In this document: positions 52,993 through 63,252 of the stretch, one piece after another
Layout of the letters: the number at the start of each line of letters is the position of its first letter
Numbering within the stretch: the stretch's first letter is position 1
Source of the DNA: Acidimicrobiia bacterium
GTDB taxonomy: Bacteria; Actinomycetota; Acidimicrobiia; Spongiisociales; UBA5794
NCBI GenBank assembly: GCA_041393965.1
Contig: JAWKJB010000003.1
Coordinates: 248,001-312,000, forward strand
Length of the DNA stretch: 64,000 nt
Reading direction: 5' to 3'
Made by a program: the position numbers and the translations under genes
The notes under the pieces: model-generated
Database searches by the model: none
What the model was told of the DNA's origin: nothing
What the model saw: only the letters and a program-made list of their open reading frames with translations

Positions 52993-54240
52993 ATGGATTT
53001 CGACATCGCGAACATCGATCTTGCCGATCGGGGTGATCTTCGAATCGAATGGGCTGCTCGCCGCATGCCGGTGCTTGCGGCCATCAGGGACCGGTTCGAA
53101 CGCGACCAACCGCTCGCCGGCTACCGGATCGGCGCGTGCATGCATGTCACGACCGAAACCGCAAACCTGCTTCATACCCTGGTTGCGGGGGGCGCCGAGG
53201 TGGCGCTGTGTGCATCGAATCCCCTCTCGACCCAGGACGATGTCGCCGCTGCACTTGTCCGAAGCGGCATCGCCACCTTTGCCGTGCGCGGCGAGACCGC
53301 CGACGACTTCTATCGCCACATCAACGCAGTGCTCGACACGAATCCGCACCTCGTGTTCGACGATGGCGCCGACATGACAACGGTCCTTCACAAGGAGCGC
53401 GCCGACCAGCAGGTGCTTGGCGGCATGGAGGAGACGACCACGGGCGTCATCCGGCTCAGGGCGATGGCCGAAGACGGTGTGCTGCGATACCCGGTTGTTG
53501 CCGTCAACGATTCCGAGACGAAGCACCTGTTCGACAACCGGCACGGCACCGGCCAGTCCTCGCTCGATGGCGTCCTTCGCGCATCCAACATCCTTTTCGC
53601 CGGGCGGCGGGTGGTGGTTGCCGGCTACGGGGATTGTGGCTGGGGCATCGCGACGAGGGCGAAGGGTCTTGGTGCCGATGTGATCGTGACGGAGGTGAAT
53701 CCCGTTCGTGCGGTTGCTGCTGCGATGGAAGGGCATCGCGTGATGTCAGGCACCAAGGCGGCGGCCGTCGGCGATGTGTTCATCACCGCGACGGGCAACA
53801 TCCATGTGTTTGGTGCCGGGCACTTCGCGTTGATGCGCGACGGGGCGATTCTCGCCAACGCAGGGCATTTCGATGTGGAGCTCGACCTCGTTGCGCTCGA
53901 CGAGATGGCCGTATCTCGGCGGGTGGTCCGCGACAACCTCGAGGAGTTCATGATGCCGGACGGCCGTCGGATCCTGGTCGTGGCGGAGGGGCGGCTGGTG
54001 AATCTCGGCGCCGCTGAAGGACATCCGGCCGATGTGATGGACATGTCGTTCGCGGATCAGGCGCTTGCTGCCGAGTGGCTCATCGAGTCCGGGTCGGAGC
54101 TGGGCCCCGGTGTACACCGCCTACCCGAGGAACTCGACCGGGAGGTTGCCCGGCTCAAGCTGCTCGCACTCGGTGGCTCCCTCGAGGAGCTCACCCCCGA
54201 GCAGGCGAGCTATCTCGAGTCATGGCAACACGGAACCTGA
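52993..54240 (+). CDS. ahcY: Adenosylhomocysteinase, short (archaeal-like) form
   Basis: About 415 residues. Converts S-adenosylhomocysteine to adenosine and homocysteine using bound NAD. Seen: HVTTETANLLHTL, DDGADMTTVLHKE, EETTTGVIRLRAM, NDSETKHLFDNRHGTGQSSLDG (catalytic Lys/Asp), NAD loop VVVAGYGDCGWGIATRAKGLGADVIVTEVNP. The C-terminus ends LEELTPEQASYLESW and lacks the K-P-x-HYRY tail and the ~40-residue insert of the long bacterial form. The start at 52993 (MDFDIANIDLAD) is preferred; ATG 52981 is possible. TACCGT at 52958 is a candidate -10. Confidence 0.88.
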   Translation: MDFDIANIDLADRGDLRIEWAARRMPVLAAIRDRFERDQPLAGYRIGACMHVTTETANLLHTLVAGGAEVALCASNPLSTQDDVAAALVRSGIATFAVRGETADDFYRHINAVLDTNPHLVFDDGADMTTVLHKERADQQVLGGMEETTTGVIRLRAMAEDGVLRYPVVAVNDSETKHLFDNRHGTGQSSLDGVLRASNILFAGRRVVVAGYGDCGWGIATRAKGLGADVIVTEVNPVRAVAAAMEGHRVMSGTKAAAVGDVFITATGNIHVFGAGHFALMRDGAILANAGHFDVELDLVALDEMAVSRRVVRDNLEEFMMPDGRRILVVAEGRLVNLGAAEGHPADVMDMSFADQALAAEWLIESGSELGPGVHRLPEELDREVARLKLLALGGSLEELTPEQASYLESWQHGT

Positions 54241-54282
54241 TACCACGGCGTTGTGTCACATCCTCGAGATACCGTCTGAGAG

Positions 54283-54888
54283 GTGTTCTGTCTCGCGTGT
54301 TCGATGGTTGGCTGGCCACTGTGTGACGAGTGTGGTCGAACGCTGATCCGTGCGCCGGTTCGCACGGTCGGCTCGGAGTGTTCCGACGGCTCGGTGCGGG
54401 TCGAGGTCATCCCTGTGTACCGGCATTCGGGCGCCGCGGTACGCCTCGTTCACCAACTCAAGTACCGAGGTTCGGTCGGAGCGGGCCGGTTGCTCGCGCG
54501 ATCCATGATCGAGCAGTTGCCTCCTGCCACCGGCGCGCTGGTTCCAATTCCGCGTGTGTTCGCGCGGCGCGTCGTTACCGGCATCGATCAAACTGCAATG
54601 CTTGCGTCGCTCATCGCCGAGCACTCCGGCATTCCCGTCGTGTCGGATCTGCGCGCCGGGGTGTGGTCGCCCCGTTCGGCGGGCCGCGACCGTCGTCGGC
54701 GAACTCCGGGACGCTTTCGGTGGACGGGGCGCGAACTCTCGAGCCCGCTGCTCGTGGACGATGTGTGCACGACCGGAACGACGCTGGTCGCCGCCGCCGT
54801 GGCAATGGGGCTTCAGCGAGCCGTGGGGCTCGTGGCGACCTCGGCAATCCCTCGATTGGCATCAGGAACCGAACCCGTCTTCGGTTGA
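54283..54888 (+). CDS. ComF-family phosphoribosyltransferase-like protein
   Basis: 201 residues. An N-terminal zinc ribbon (CLAC...CDEC) is followed by a PRT-fold domain with HQLKYRGSVGAGRLLARSM, VPIPRVFARRVVTGIDQTAML and the PRPP loop LLVDDVCTTGTT. This is the ComFC type, needed for natural transformation in some bacteria; whether this organism is competent cannot be told from here. It starts with GTG at 54283, 42 bases after ahcY, and runs to within 25 bases of the convergent pilin-like gene. Confidence 0.82.
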   Translation: MFCLACSMVGWPLCDECGRTLIRAPVRTVGSECSDGSVRVEVIPVYRHSGAAVRLVHQLKYRGSVGAGRLLARSMIEQLPPATGALVPIPRVFARRVVTGIDQTAMLASLIAEHSGIPVVSDLRAGVWSPRSAGRDRRRRTPGRFRWTGRELSSPLLVDDVCTTGTTLVAAAVAMGLQRAVGLVATSAIPRLASGTEPVFG

Positions 54889-54913
54889 CCTTGACTGGAG
54901 CCTTCGGGCCGGA

Positions 54914-55534
54914 TTACTTGTCCTTCGGCTTCTTGACCTTCACCTTGGTCTTGAGGTCACCCTTTTTGGTCACCCAACCATCGATCAGGATTTGCTCACC
55001 GGTCTCTTCATCGGTGAACTCGAGCTTGATCTTGTTGTCCTTCTCGCTCACGGTCTCCATGTCCCATCCGGCATGATCCGCTTTGACGAGGGTGACCTTG
55101 TCATCCACGAAGCCGAAGGTGACGAGAACCTTGCCCTTGACCCCGTCGGTCACCGTCGGATAGTCGGGGACAGTGGTCGTCGTGGTCGTCGTCGGAGGAA
55201 TCGTCGTCGTGGTCGTCGTGGTGCCGAGGCCGCCGCCGCCTGTTCCGCCTCCGCCGCCACCGGCGGTGGTCGTGGTGGTCGATGTCGGAGCGATCGTCGT
55301 GGTCGGTGCGCCTTCACCGGTCGTGGTCGGTGTCGAGCCAGATCCACCGCCCTGGGATGAGTATGACGCTGCCACGGTCTCGAAGTTGTCAGTTGCGGCG
55401 TTGCCAACGGCGCTGACCGACACGGATGCGACCATGGCGATGAGTCCAGCCATCAGAGCGTATTCGACGATGCCCGCCCCGCGTTCATCGCGGATCGCCG
55501 TGCGCGCGACTCGGGTGATGTGTCGTGGTTTCAT
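54914..55534 (-). CDS. Flp/Fap pilin-like secreted protein with Thr/Gly linker
   Basis: 206 residues. The N-terminus MKPRHITRVARTAIRDERGAGIVEYALMAGLIAMVA is a type-IVb (Flp) prepilin: GAGIVEYAL fits cleavage by a TadV-type peptidase, and the hydrophobic helix follows. Then come a Gly/Thr-rich linker (about 85-130, including long Thr runs) and a compact C-terminal domain of about 70 residues (VTDGVKGKVLVTFGFVDDKVTLV...GDLKTKVKVKKPKDK). Standard Flp subunits are ~50-70 residues, so this is a pseudopilin or a pilin-anchored display protein. No tad genes are near. ATG 55534 is used because the prepilin motif begins there. Confidence 0.72.
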   Translation of the reverse strand: MKPRHITRVARTAIRDERGAGIVEYALMAGLIAMVASVSVSAVGNAATDNFETVAASYSSQGGGSGSTPTTTGEGAPTTTIAPTSTTTTTAGGGGGGTGGGGLGTTTTTTTIPPTTTTTTTVPDYPTVTDGVKGKVLVTFGFVDDKVTLVKADHAGWDMETVSEKDNKIKLEFTDEETGEQILIDGWVTKKGDLKTKVKVKKPKDK

Positions 55535-55569
55535 ACAGCAGATGTCGGCAAGTTCGATGCACCGGCTCG

Positions 55570-55587
55570 ATAGGGCGATCGCCCTAT
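55570..55587. promoter_or_regulatory. 18-bp perfect palindrome, putative operator
   Basis: ATAGGGCGATCGCCCTAT is a perfect inverted repeat 36 bases upstream of the pilin-like ATG, and about 115 bases before the hpf promoter on the other strand. It could bind a dimeric regulator; no known consensus matched by eye. Confidence 0.55.
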
Positions 55588-55703
55588 TGCGCGGACTAGT
55601 CAGTCGGTGCACAAGCCCATGATCATTGAGGTTATGGTGAGTTGAGGCGGTGCGCTGGGCCGTCACCAAATCGCCGATCGACCCGGGGACTCACCCTTGC
55701 CGG

Positions 55704-55709
55704 TACAAT
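55704..55709 (+). promoter_or_regulatory. Putative -10 element of the hpf promoter
   Basis: TACAAT is close to the consensus TATAAT. It predicts transcript start near 55716, ahead of the leader ORF at 55747 and hpf at 55839. No -35 hexamer is obvious at normal spacing. Confidence 0.5.
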
Positions 55710-55746
55710 GAATCCGAGGATCGACGATCTCACCCGTGGAGGTGAA

Positions 55747-55842
55747 GTGACGGACCGACCCGAGATGGTCAATGACCATCGTTGTGGTGCGTCGCCGGTC
55801 GTTCGATCCACGATCCCCAACCCATGGAGGGAGTGCAGGTGA
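55747..55842 (+). CDS. Short leader ORF coupled to hpf (31 residues)
   Basis: GTG at 55747 with GGAGG about 4 bases upstream opens a 31-codon frame whose TGA (55840-55842) overlaps the hpf GTG as GTGA. The peptide is M-TDRPEMVNDHRCGASPVVR plus STIPNPWRECR, hydrophilic and without a domain. It may be a regulatory leader controlling hpf by translational coupling, or a small protein. An ATG at 55708 in the same frame overlaps the putative -10 and is probably not used. Confidence 0.5.
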   Translation: MTDRPEMVNDHRCGASPVVRSTIPNPWRECR

Positions 55843-56384
55843 CCGTTCGCGTCCACGGCAGGAACATGCAGGTTTCCGAAGAGATCCGATCGGTCGCAGA
55901 GGACCGTGTCAAACATGCTGGCCGCATCTTCGACGACGGCGGCTATGTCGATGTCGAGTTCACCGAGAAGCAGAACCCACGCCAGGCAAACGGGCGATAC
56001 AAGGTTGAGATCACCTCGACAGCCGCGGGCAACATTGTGCGCATCGAAGCCGAAGCCGCCGAGGAACGAGCCGCGCTCGACCTGGCAACGGATCGTTTCG
56101 AGCGTCAGCTTCGCCGCCTCAAGGAGCGATTGATCCAGCGCAACCGCACGAGGAACAAAGATCTCAACCATGTCGAGGGGCCGTCCGATGTAGATCAGGA
56201 CCGTGATCCCCAGATCGTCAGGACGAAGAGTTTCGAGATGAAGCCGATGACGCCAGTGGAAGCAACTCTGCAGATGGAGATGCTCGGGCATGACTTCTTC
56301 TTCTTTCTGAACGGTGATTCCGGGAAACACTCGGTGGTGTACCACCGGCGCGACGGTCATGTAGGACTCATCGAACCGGAGTGA
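55839..56384 (+). CDS. hpf: Ribosome hibernation promoting factor, long form
   Basis: 181 residues. The N-terminal S30AE domain (VTVRVHGRNMQVSEEIRSVAEDRV...FTEKQNPRQANGRYKVEI) binds the 30S decoding region. A charged linker leads to the C-terminal dimerisation domain (IVRTKSFEMKPMTPVEATLQMEMLGHDFFFFLN...VVYHRRDGHVGLIEP), as in the long HPF of Gram-positives that joins two 70S ribosomes into 100S dimers. Starts with GTG behind GGAGGG. The response regulator gene follows 12 bases later. Confidence 0.93.
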   Translation: MTVRVHGRNMQVSEEIRSVAEDRVKHAGRIFDDGGYVDVEFTEKQNPRQANGRYKVEITSTAAGNIVRIEAEAAEERAALDLATDRFERQLRRLKERLIQRNRTRNKDLNHVEGPSDVDQDRDPQIVRTKSFEMKPMTPVEATLQMEMLGHDFFFFLNGDSGKHSVVYHRRDGHVGLIEPE

Positions 56385-56396
56385 GCCGGAGCCGCA

Positions 56397-57044
56397 ATGA
56401 AGAGACTGCTCGTCGTCGACGATGTTCCACTGTTCCGCGCGGGGCTGACTTCAGCGCTTCGTGGTGCCGGATACGATGTCGTCGGGGAGGCCGCTGACGG
56501 CGAGTCGGCGGTTGCGATCGCCGAGACGGAACAGCCCGACATCGTTCTCCTCGATGTCCTGATGCCGGGTATTTCCGGTATCGATGCGATCGACAAGATC
56601 CACGCCGTTGCGCCCGAGGCGGCACTCGTCGTGCTCACCGGATCCGAATCCGACGAGGATCTGATCACCGCGATCAAGCTCGGTGCGCGGGGGTACATCG
56701 TCAAGAACATGCCGTTCGAACAGCTCATTGTGTCGATCGACAGCGTGGCCGCGGGTGGCGCGGCCCTGTCGCCGGTGATGGCAGGGAAGCTGTTCGACAT
56801 CACGAGGCAGCTCGTCCTGCACCAAGACCTCGTCGGTGCAAGGAAGCCGACGCTCACGGCTCGTGAGATCGAGGTGCTCGAGATGGTGGCCGATGGCAAG
56901 ACGAGTCGCCAGATCGGGGACTTGCTGTTCATCTCCGAGAACACGGTCAAGAACCACATCCGCAACATCCTCGACAAGCTCGGTCTCCATTCGCGCAACG
57001 AAGCGGTCCTGTACGCGGTTCGGGAGAACCTGATCGAGCTGTAG
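56397..57044 (+). CDS. NarL/FixJ-type response regulator
   Basis: 215 residues. Receiver domain with Asp8/Asp9, phospho-acceptor Asp53 (LLDVLMPGISG), Thr81 and Lys103; C-terminal LuxR-type helix-turn-helix TAREIEVLEMVADGKTSRQIGDLLFISENTVKNHIRNILDKL. All switch residues are present, so it is probably phosphorylation-controlled. No histidine kinase gene is adjacent, making it an orphan in the window. It shares a transcript direction with hpf and secA; stress or growth-phase control is plausible but not shown. Confidence 0.92.
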   Translation: MKRLLVVDDVPLFRAGLTSALRGAGYDVVGEAADGESAVAIAETEQPDIVLLDVLMPGISGIDAIDKIHAVAPEAALVVLTGSESDEDLITAIKLGARGYIVKNMPFEQLIVSIDSVAAGGAALSPVMAGKLFDITRQLVLHQDLVGARKPTLTAREIEVLEMVADGKTSRQIGDLLFISENTVKNHIRNILDKLGLHSRNEAVLYAVRENLIEL

Positions 57045-57105
57045 CGGCACCGAACGCCCGGTATCGGGGGGATGCAGCGGGGTTCAACCAAAGGGCTCGG
57101 ACCCG

Positions 57106-57111
57106 TACACT
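57106..57111 (+). promoter_or_regulatory. Putative -10 element of the secA promoter
   Basis: TACACT ends 8 bases before the secA ATG at 57120; the transcript would be almost leaderless. Confidence 0.4.
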
Positions 57112-57119
57112 TGTCAACG

Positions 57120-59780
<2,661 letters not shown>

Positions 59781-59846
59781 AGTCGCGCCGAGCAATCGGA
59801 GGACCGCATCGGAACCCGGCAGCGCATCAGGTCGGTCGCGAACGGA

Positions 59847-61850
59847 GTGACGCTCGCGGCGGCGGTTCGGCGTTCCGTCCAATGGGCGAACCCCGTCACC
59901 GGTTCACCCGCGGCGTCGATCGAGACGGTCGCGTTCCTCGAGTCGTTCGGCCCGTCGTTGATGCCTCACACCTCGACGCAGCAGGGTGTGGTTGCAGGGC
60001 TGTCGGTGCTCGCGGCCCGTGGCACGATGGCGGTGGTCGTGACCCTCACTTCAGCCATCGTGAACGAGGACGATCCGCTCACGCACCAACTCGGGATGCG
60101 TGGGCTCCTCGGTCTCGTTGGCGGGTCCTTCGCTGGCCTCCCTGTTCGGGAAGGCGAATCCCTCAAGAGGGCCGGTGCCCGGACGGCGGGCCGCCTGCTT
60201 CGAACCGGTGCGATGGGCGGGGCGCTCTATGACATCGGACGGTGGGTTCAGCGGCGGTATCCGGCCGCGACGGTGACCCGCCCGTTGCTTGTGTCTGCCG
60301 CGGCAACAACCGGTGTGCTCGTCTGGGCGAAGAATCGGCTCGACGAACGCGAACGCGACATCGAACGCTGGCCGATTCCCCAAGCGAATGAGTTCCTTCC
60401 CGGGGTGGCAGTTGGGTACGCGGTGACCGGGATCGGAACCCTTGGAGCAAAGGGATTCCTGTGGTCACGGGCAGGATGGATGTCGTTTATGGGTGACTCG
60501 TTCCTGCGGCGCCGTCTCGCCGGGGTTGCCAACGCAGCGATGTGGGCTGCGGGCCTTGCCTTTCTCTACAACTCGGGAGTCGGCTACATCGGGCGAGCCA
60601 ATGAGAAGATCGAACCCGGCTACGCCCAGATCCCCCCATCGCCGTTCGTGTCCGGCAGCAGCGCAAGCCTCTCCCCGTTCATCGACCTCGGCCAGCAGGG
60701 CCGCCGGTTCGTCACCGATGTCCTCACGCCCGACTTCATCAACGCGACGATGGGCGAGACCGGTGCGATCCATCCGATCCGGGTGTTCATCGGATACAAC
60801 TCCGAGCCGCTGTACCCGACCGGTCGGGCGGAGATGGCCCTTGACGAGATGGAACGCGCAGGGGCGTTCGAACGCGAGTACCTCTTGCTCGTGTCACCGA
60901 CCGGTACGGGTTGGGTCGACCAAACGATGATCGAGTCGGCGGAGCTGTTCACCCGCGGGGACATCGCATCGGTGTGCATCCAGTATGGGAAGTTCCCGTC
61001 GTTCCTTTCGGTGCAGAAGGTCGCGCTCGGCAGGTCCCAGTTCAGGCTGCTGTTGTGGGGCGTCAAGCAACGACTCGAGGGGATCCCCGAGCGTGATCGA
61101 CCCAAGGTTCTCGTCTTCGGCGAGAGCCTCGGCGCGTGGACTTCCAGCGATGTGGTCATGTTCAATGGCATCGACGGCTTCGACCACTACGGCATCGACA
61201 AGGCGCTGTGGGTAGGGCTCCCCTGGCTCGCGAAGTGGTCAAGAAGCGGTATGACCCGCGGTGCGAGCGACCTTGTTCCCGTCGGCACCGTCGGAGTATT
61301 CGACCACCCGGACGAATACGAGGCGATCGGCGCCGAGGCACGCAAGGCACTGCGGGCCGTTGTGCTGTCTCATGACAACGACCCCATCGCCGTGATGGGT
61401 CCGGATCTCGCCATCCAGGAGCCCGAATGGCTCCGAGGCGAACGGGGGAGAGGCGTACCTCCCTCAATGCGGTGGTCCCCGATCGTGACCTTCATCTCGG
61501 TCCTGCTCGATGCGGCGAATGCCATGGTCACGGTGCCGGGACACTTCGGGTCGTTCGGCCACGACTACCGGGCAGACATGGCACGGTTCGTTCTCGGGGG
61601 ACTCGACCTCCCGCACGCGACCGAGTCGCAGGTCGTACGGGTGGAATCGGCGTTGGTCGCCCTCGAGATGGAGCGGTCCGAGCGCATCAACGCGGAGAGC
61701 ATCGATGCCGCACCACCGCCACCGTCACAGATCTCCCACGGAAACCGTGTGATCAGCGGTGTCCCCCTTCGGGGCAAGCGCGCCCCTCGGTCCGGGGTGA
61801 TTCGCGACCTGCTGAAGCGAACGGGCGTCCCTGTGGGAGATGTGCAGTAA
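59847..61850 (+). CDS. Membrane alpha/beta hydrolase (Abhydrolase_9-like)
   Basis: 667 residues. The N-terminal ~280 residues include several hydrophobic stretches (e.g. GVVAGLSVLAARGTMAVVVTLTSAIV, WAAGLAFLYNSGVGYIG), consistent with a membrane domain. The C-terminal hydrolase domain has a nucleophile elbow VFGESLGAW near residue 425, PVGTVGVFDHPDEYEA, and a candidate Asp/His pair in SHDNDPIAVMG and GHFGSFGHDY. This two-part layout is common in actinobacteria; substrate unknown, possibly lipid or wall-related. GTG start at 59847 is 66 bases after secA. prfB follows. Confidence 0.8.
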   Translation: MTLAAAVRRSVQWANPVTGSPAASIETVAFLESFGPSLMPHTSTQQGVVAGLSVLAARGTMAVVVTLTSAIVNEDDPLTHQLGMRGLLGLVGGSFAGLPVREGESLKRAGARTAGRLLRTGAMGGALYDIGRWVQRRYPAATVTRPLLVSAAATTGVLVWAKNRLDERERDIERWPIPQANEFLPGVAVGYAVTGIGTLGAKGFLWSRAGWMSFMGDSFLRRRLAGVANAAMWAAGLAFLYNSGVGYIGRANEKIEPGYAQIPPSPFVSGSSASLSPFIDLGQQGRRFVTDVLTPDFINATMGETGAIHPIRVFIGYNSEPLYPTGRAEMALDEMERAGAFEREYLLLVSPTGTGWVDQTMIESAELFTRGDIASVCIQYGKFPSFLSVQKVALGRSQFRLLLWGVKQRLEGIPERDRPKVLVFGESLGAWTSSDVVMFNGIDGFDHYGIDKALWVGLPWLAKWSRSGMTRGASDLVPVGTVGVFDHPDEYEAIGAEARKALRAVVLSHDNDPIAVMGPDLAIQEPEWLRGERGRGVPPSMRWSPIVTFISVLLDAANAMVTVPGHFGSFGHDYRADMARFVLGGLDLPHATESQVVRVESALVALEMERSERINAESIDAAPPPPSQISHGNRVISGVPLRGKRAPRSGVIRDLLKRTGVPVGDVQ

Positions 61851-61909
61851 GGAGATGCACCGGAGGGTGATGGACGGGAGCGCTTCCCGTTTTTCGATCC
61901 TCCGCTCCC

Positions 61910-61915
61910 TACTCT
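61910..61915 (+). promoter_or_regulatory. Putative -10 element, leaderless prfB promoter
   Basis: TACTCT ends 7 bases (GATCGAC) before the prfB ATG at 61923. No Shine-Dalgarno sequence. Confidence 0.45.
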
Positions 61916-61922
61916 GATCGAC

Positions 61923-63035
61923 ATGGAACCCGTCGAGCTTCGCGCAATCGTCGCTGATCTCTCGGAGCGCCTTGCCGATGCTCGATCGTTTCTCGATGTC
62001 GACGGCAAGGAAGCCGAGTTGGGCGAGTTGCGTCGGCTGGCGTCGGCACCGGACCTGTGGAACGACAAGGACCGAGCCCGCGAGGTGACCCGAAAGCTCG
62101 CACGATTCGAACGAATCATCGGCCATGTCACCGATCTGGATCGCTCGGTCGAAGATCTCAGCGTCCTCCTCGAACTCGCAGTCGACGAGGAGGACGCCGG
62201 AGCTCTCGCTGAGGTCGAACAGGAACTCGACGGCCTCGGCAAGGAGGTCGCGACCCTTGAGCGTGAATCGCTGTTCTTTGGCGAGTACGACGATCGTCCC
62301 GCCATCGTGTCGATCTCCGCCGGTGCCGGTGGCGTCGATGCCCAGGACTGGGCCGACATGCTCGTTCGGATGTATCACCGGTACCTCGAACGATCGTCGT
62401 TCAGCTTCGTGGTCGATGAATACCAGGAAGGGGAGGAGGCAGGGATCAAGTCGGTCACCCTCACGATCACCGGCGACAACGCATATGGCACCTTCGAATC
62501 CGAACGAGGGACGCACCGGCTCGTGCGGATCAGCCCGTTCGACTCCCAGGCACGGCGCCACACGGCGTTCGCCGGTGTCGATGTGATCCCGGAAGTCGAA
62601 GTCGAGGACCTCGAAATCGATCCGGAGGATCTCCGTATCGACACCTACCGGGCTTCTGGCGCTGGTGGCCAGCATGTCAACAAGACGGATTCGGCGGTTC
62701 GGATCACCCATCTTCCAACGGGTGTGGTGGTGTCGTGCCAGGCCGAACGGTCCCAGATGCAGAACAAGGCGAGAGCGATGCAGCTTCTCGCTGCGAGGCT
62801 TGCGGAGCGGGCGCGTGAGGAGCAAGCCGAGACAGTCGCTTCGATCCGCGGGGAGCAGCACGAAGCGGGATGGGGGAGACAGATCCGCTCCTATGTGCTC
62901 CAGCCCTACCAGATGGTGAAGGACCTCAGAACGAACTTCGAAGTGGGCGATGTCCAAGGGGTGCTCGACGGTGACATCGATGGACTGATCGATTCCTATC
63001 TCCAATGGCGTCGGGCCGAACAGTACGAGGCGTAG
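61923..63035 (+). CDS. prfB: Peptide chain release factor 2
   Basis: 370 residues. Recognises UAA and UGA stop codons. The tripeptide anticodon SPF (VRISPFDSQARRHTAF) and the GGQ loop (RASGAGGQHVNKTDSAVR) are present; Gln of GGQ is the methylation site. Unlike many prfB genes, there is no in-frame UGA or slippery site near codon 25: the frame reads straight through RSFLDVDGKEAEL. So the autoregulatory +1 frameshift is absent. prfB-ftsE order is common in actinobacteria. Confidence 0.97.
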   Translation: MEPVELRAIVADLSERLADARSFLDVDGKEAELGELRRLASAPDLWNDKDRAREVTRKLARFERIIGHVTDLDRSVEDLSVLLELAVDEEDAGALAEVEQELDGLGKEVATLERESLFFGEYDDRPAIVSISAGAGGVDAQDWADMLVRMYHRYLERSSFSFVVDEYQEGEEAGIKSVTLTITGDNAYGTFESERGTHRLVRISPFDSQARRHTAFAGVDVIPEVEVEDLEIDPEDLRIDTYRASGAGGQHVNKTDSAVRITHLPTGVVVSCQAERSQMQNKARAMQLLAARLAERAREEQAETVASIRGEQHEAGWGRQIRSYVLQPYQMVKDLRTNFEVGDVQGVLDGDIDGLIDSYLQWRRAEQYEA

Positions 63036-63060
63036 GAAGCGCCAGCACGGCTGGCGCTTC
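63036..63060 (+). terminator. Hairpin terminator after prfB
   Basis: GAAGCGCCAG and CTGGCGCTTC form a perfect 10-bp stem around CACGG directly after the prfB stop. No T-run follows, but the tract after it is A+T-richer than its surroundings. Confidence 0.65.
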
Positions 63061-63162
63061 AGTTCACTTCACAGTTCACAGTTGACTGTTCACTGTTGAC
63101 GGTTCACTGTCGACTGTTGTCTGTTGTCTGTTGTCTGTTGTCTGTTGTCTGTTGACTGTTGA
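63061..63162 (+). repeat. Heptamer tandem repeat array
   Basis: About 14 seven-base units in tandem. The first half uses variants of (A/T/G)GTT(C/G)AC, such as AGTTCAC, AGTTGAC, TGTTCAC and TGTTGAC; the second half has five exact copies of CTGTTGT (63114-63148), then CTGTTGA twice. One unit near 63068 is only five bases long. It lies between prfB and ftsE. Confidence 0.85.
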
Positions 63163-63252
63163 TGCAATACCTCGCGTTGTTGGGATGCACCGCTACCCTC
63201 GCCGGTGGCTGCGGAATGGGCCACACGCGTACAGCCATCCCCGAGTTTCTTC

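Noticed and set aside
55708..55746. ATG 55708 as the start of the hpf leader peptide
   Set aside because: It overlaps the TACAAT -10, so it would lie upstream of the transcript start; GTG 55747 with GGAGG is better placed.
61923..62020. Programmed +1 frameshift in prfB
   Set aside because: No in-frame TGA or slippery CTT-TGA site near codon 25; the frame is continuous.
63061..63162. Repeats looking like a CRISPR array
   Set aside because: Units are 7 bases and contiguous, with no spacers of constant length and no cas genes nearby.
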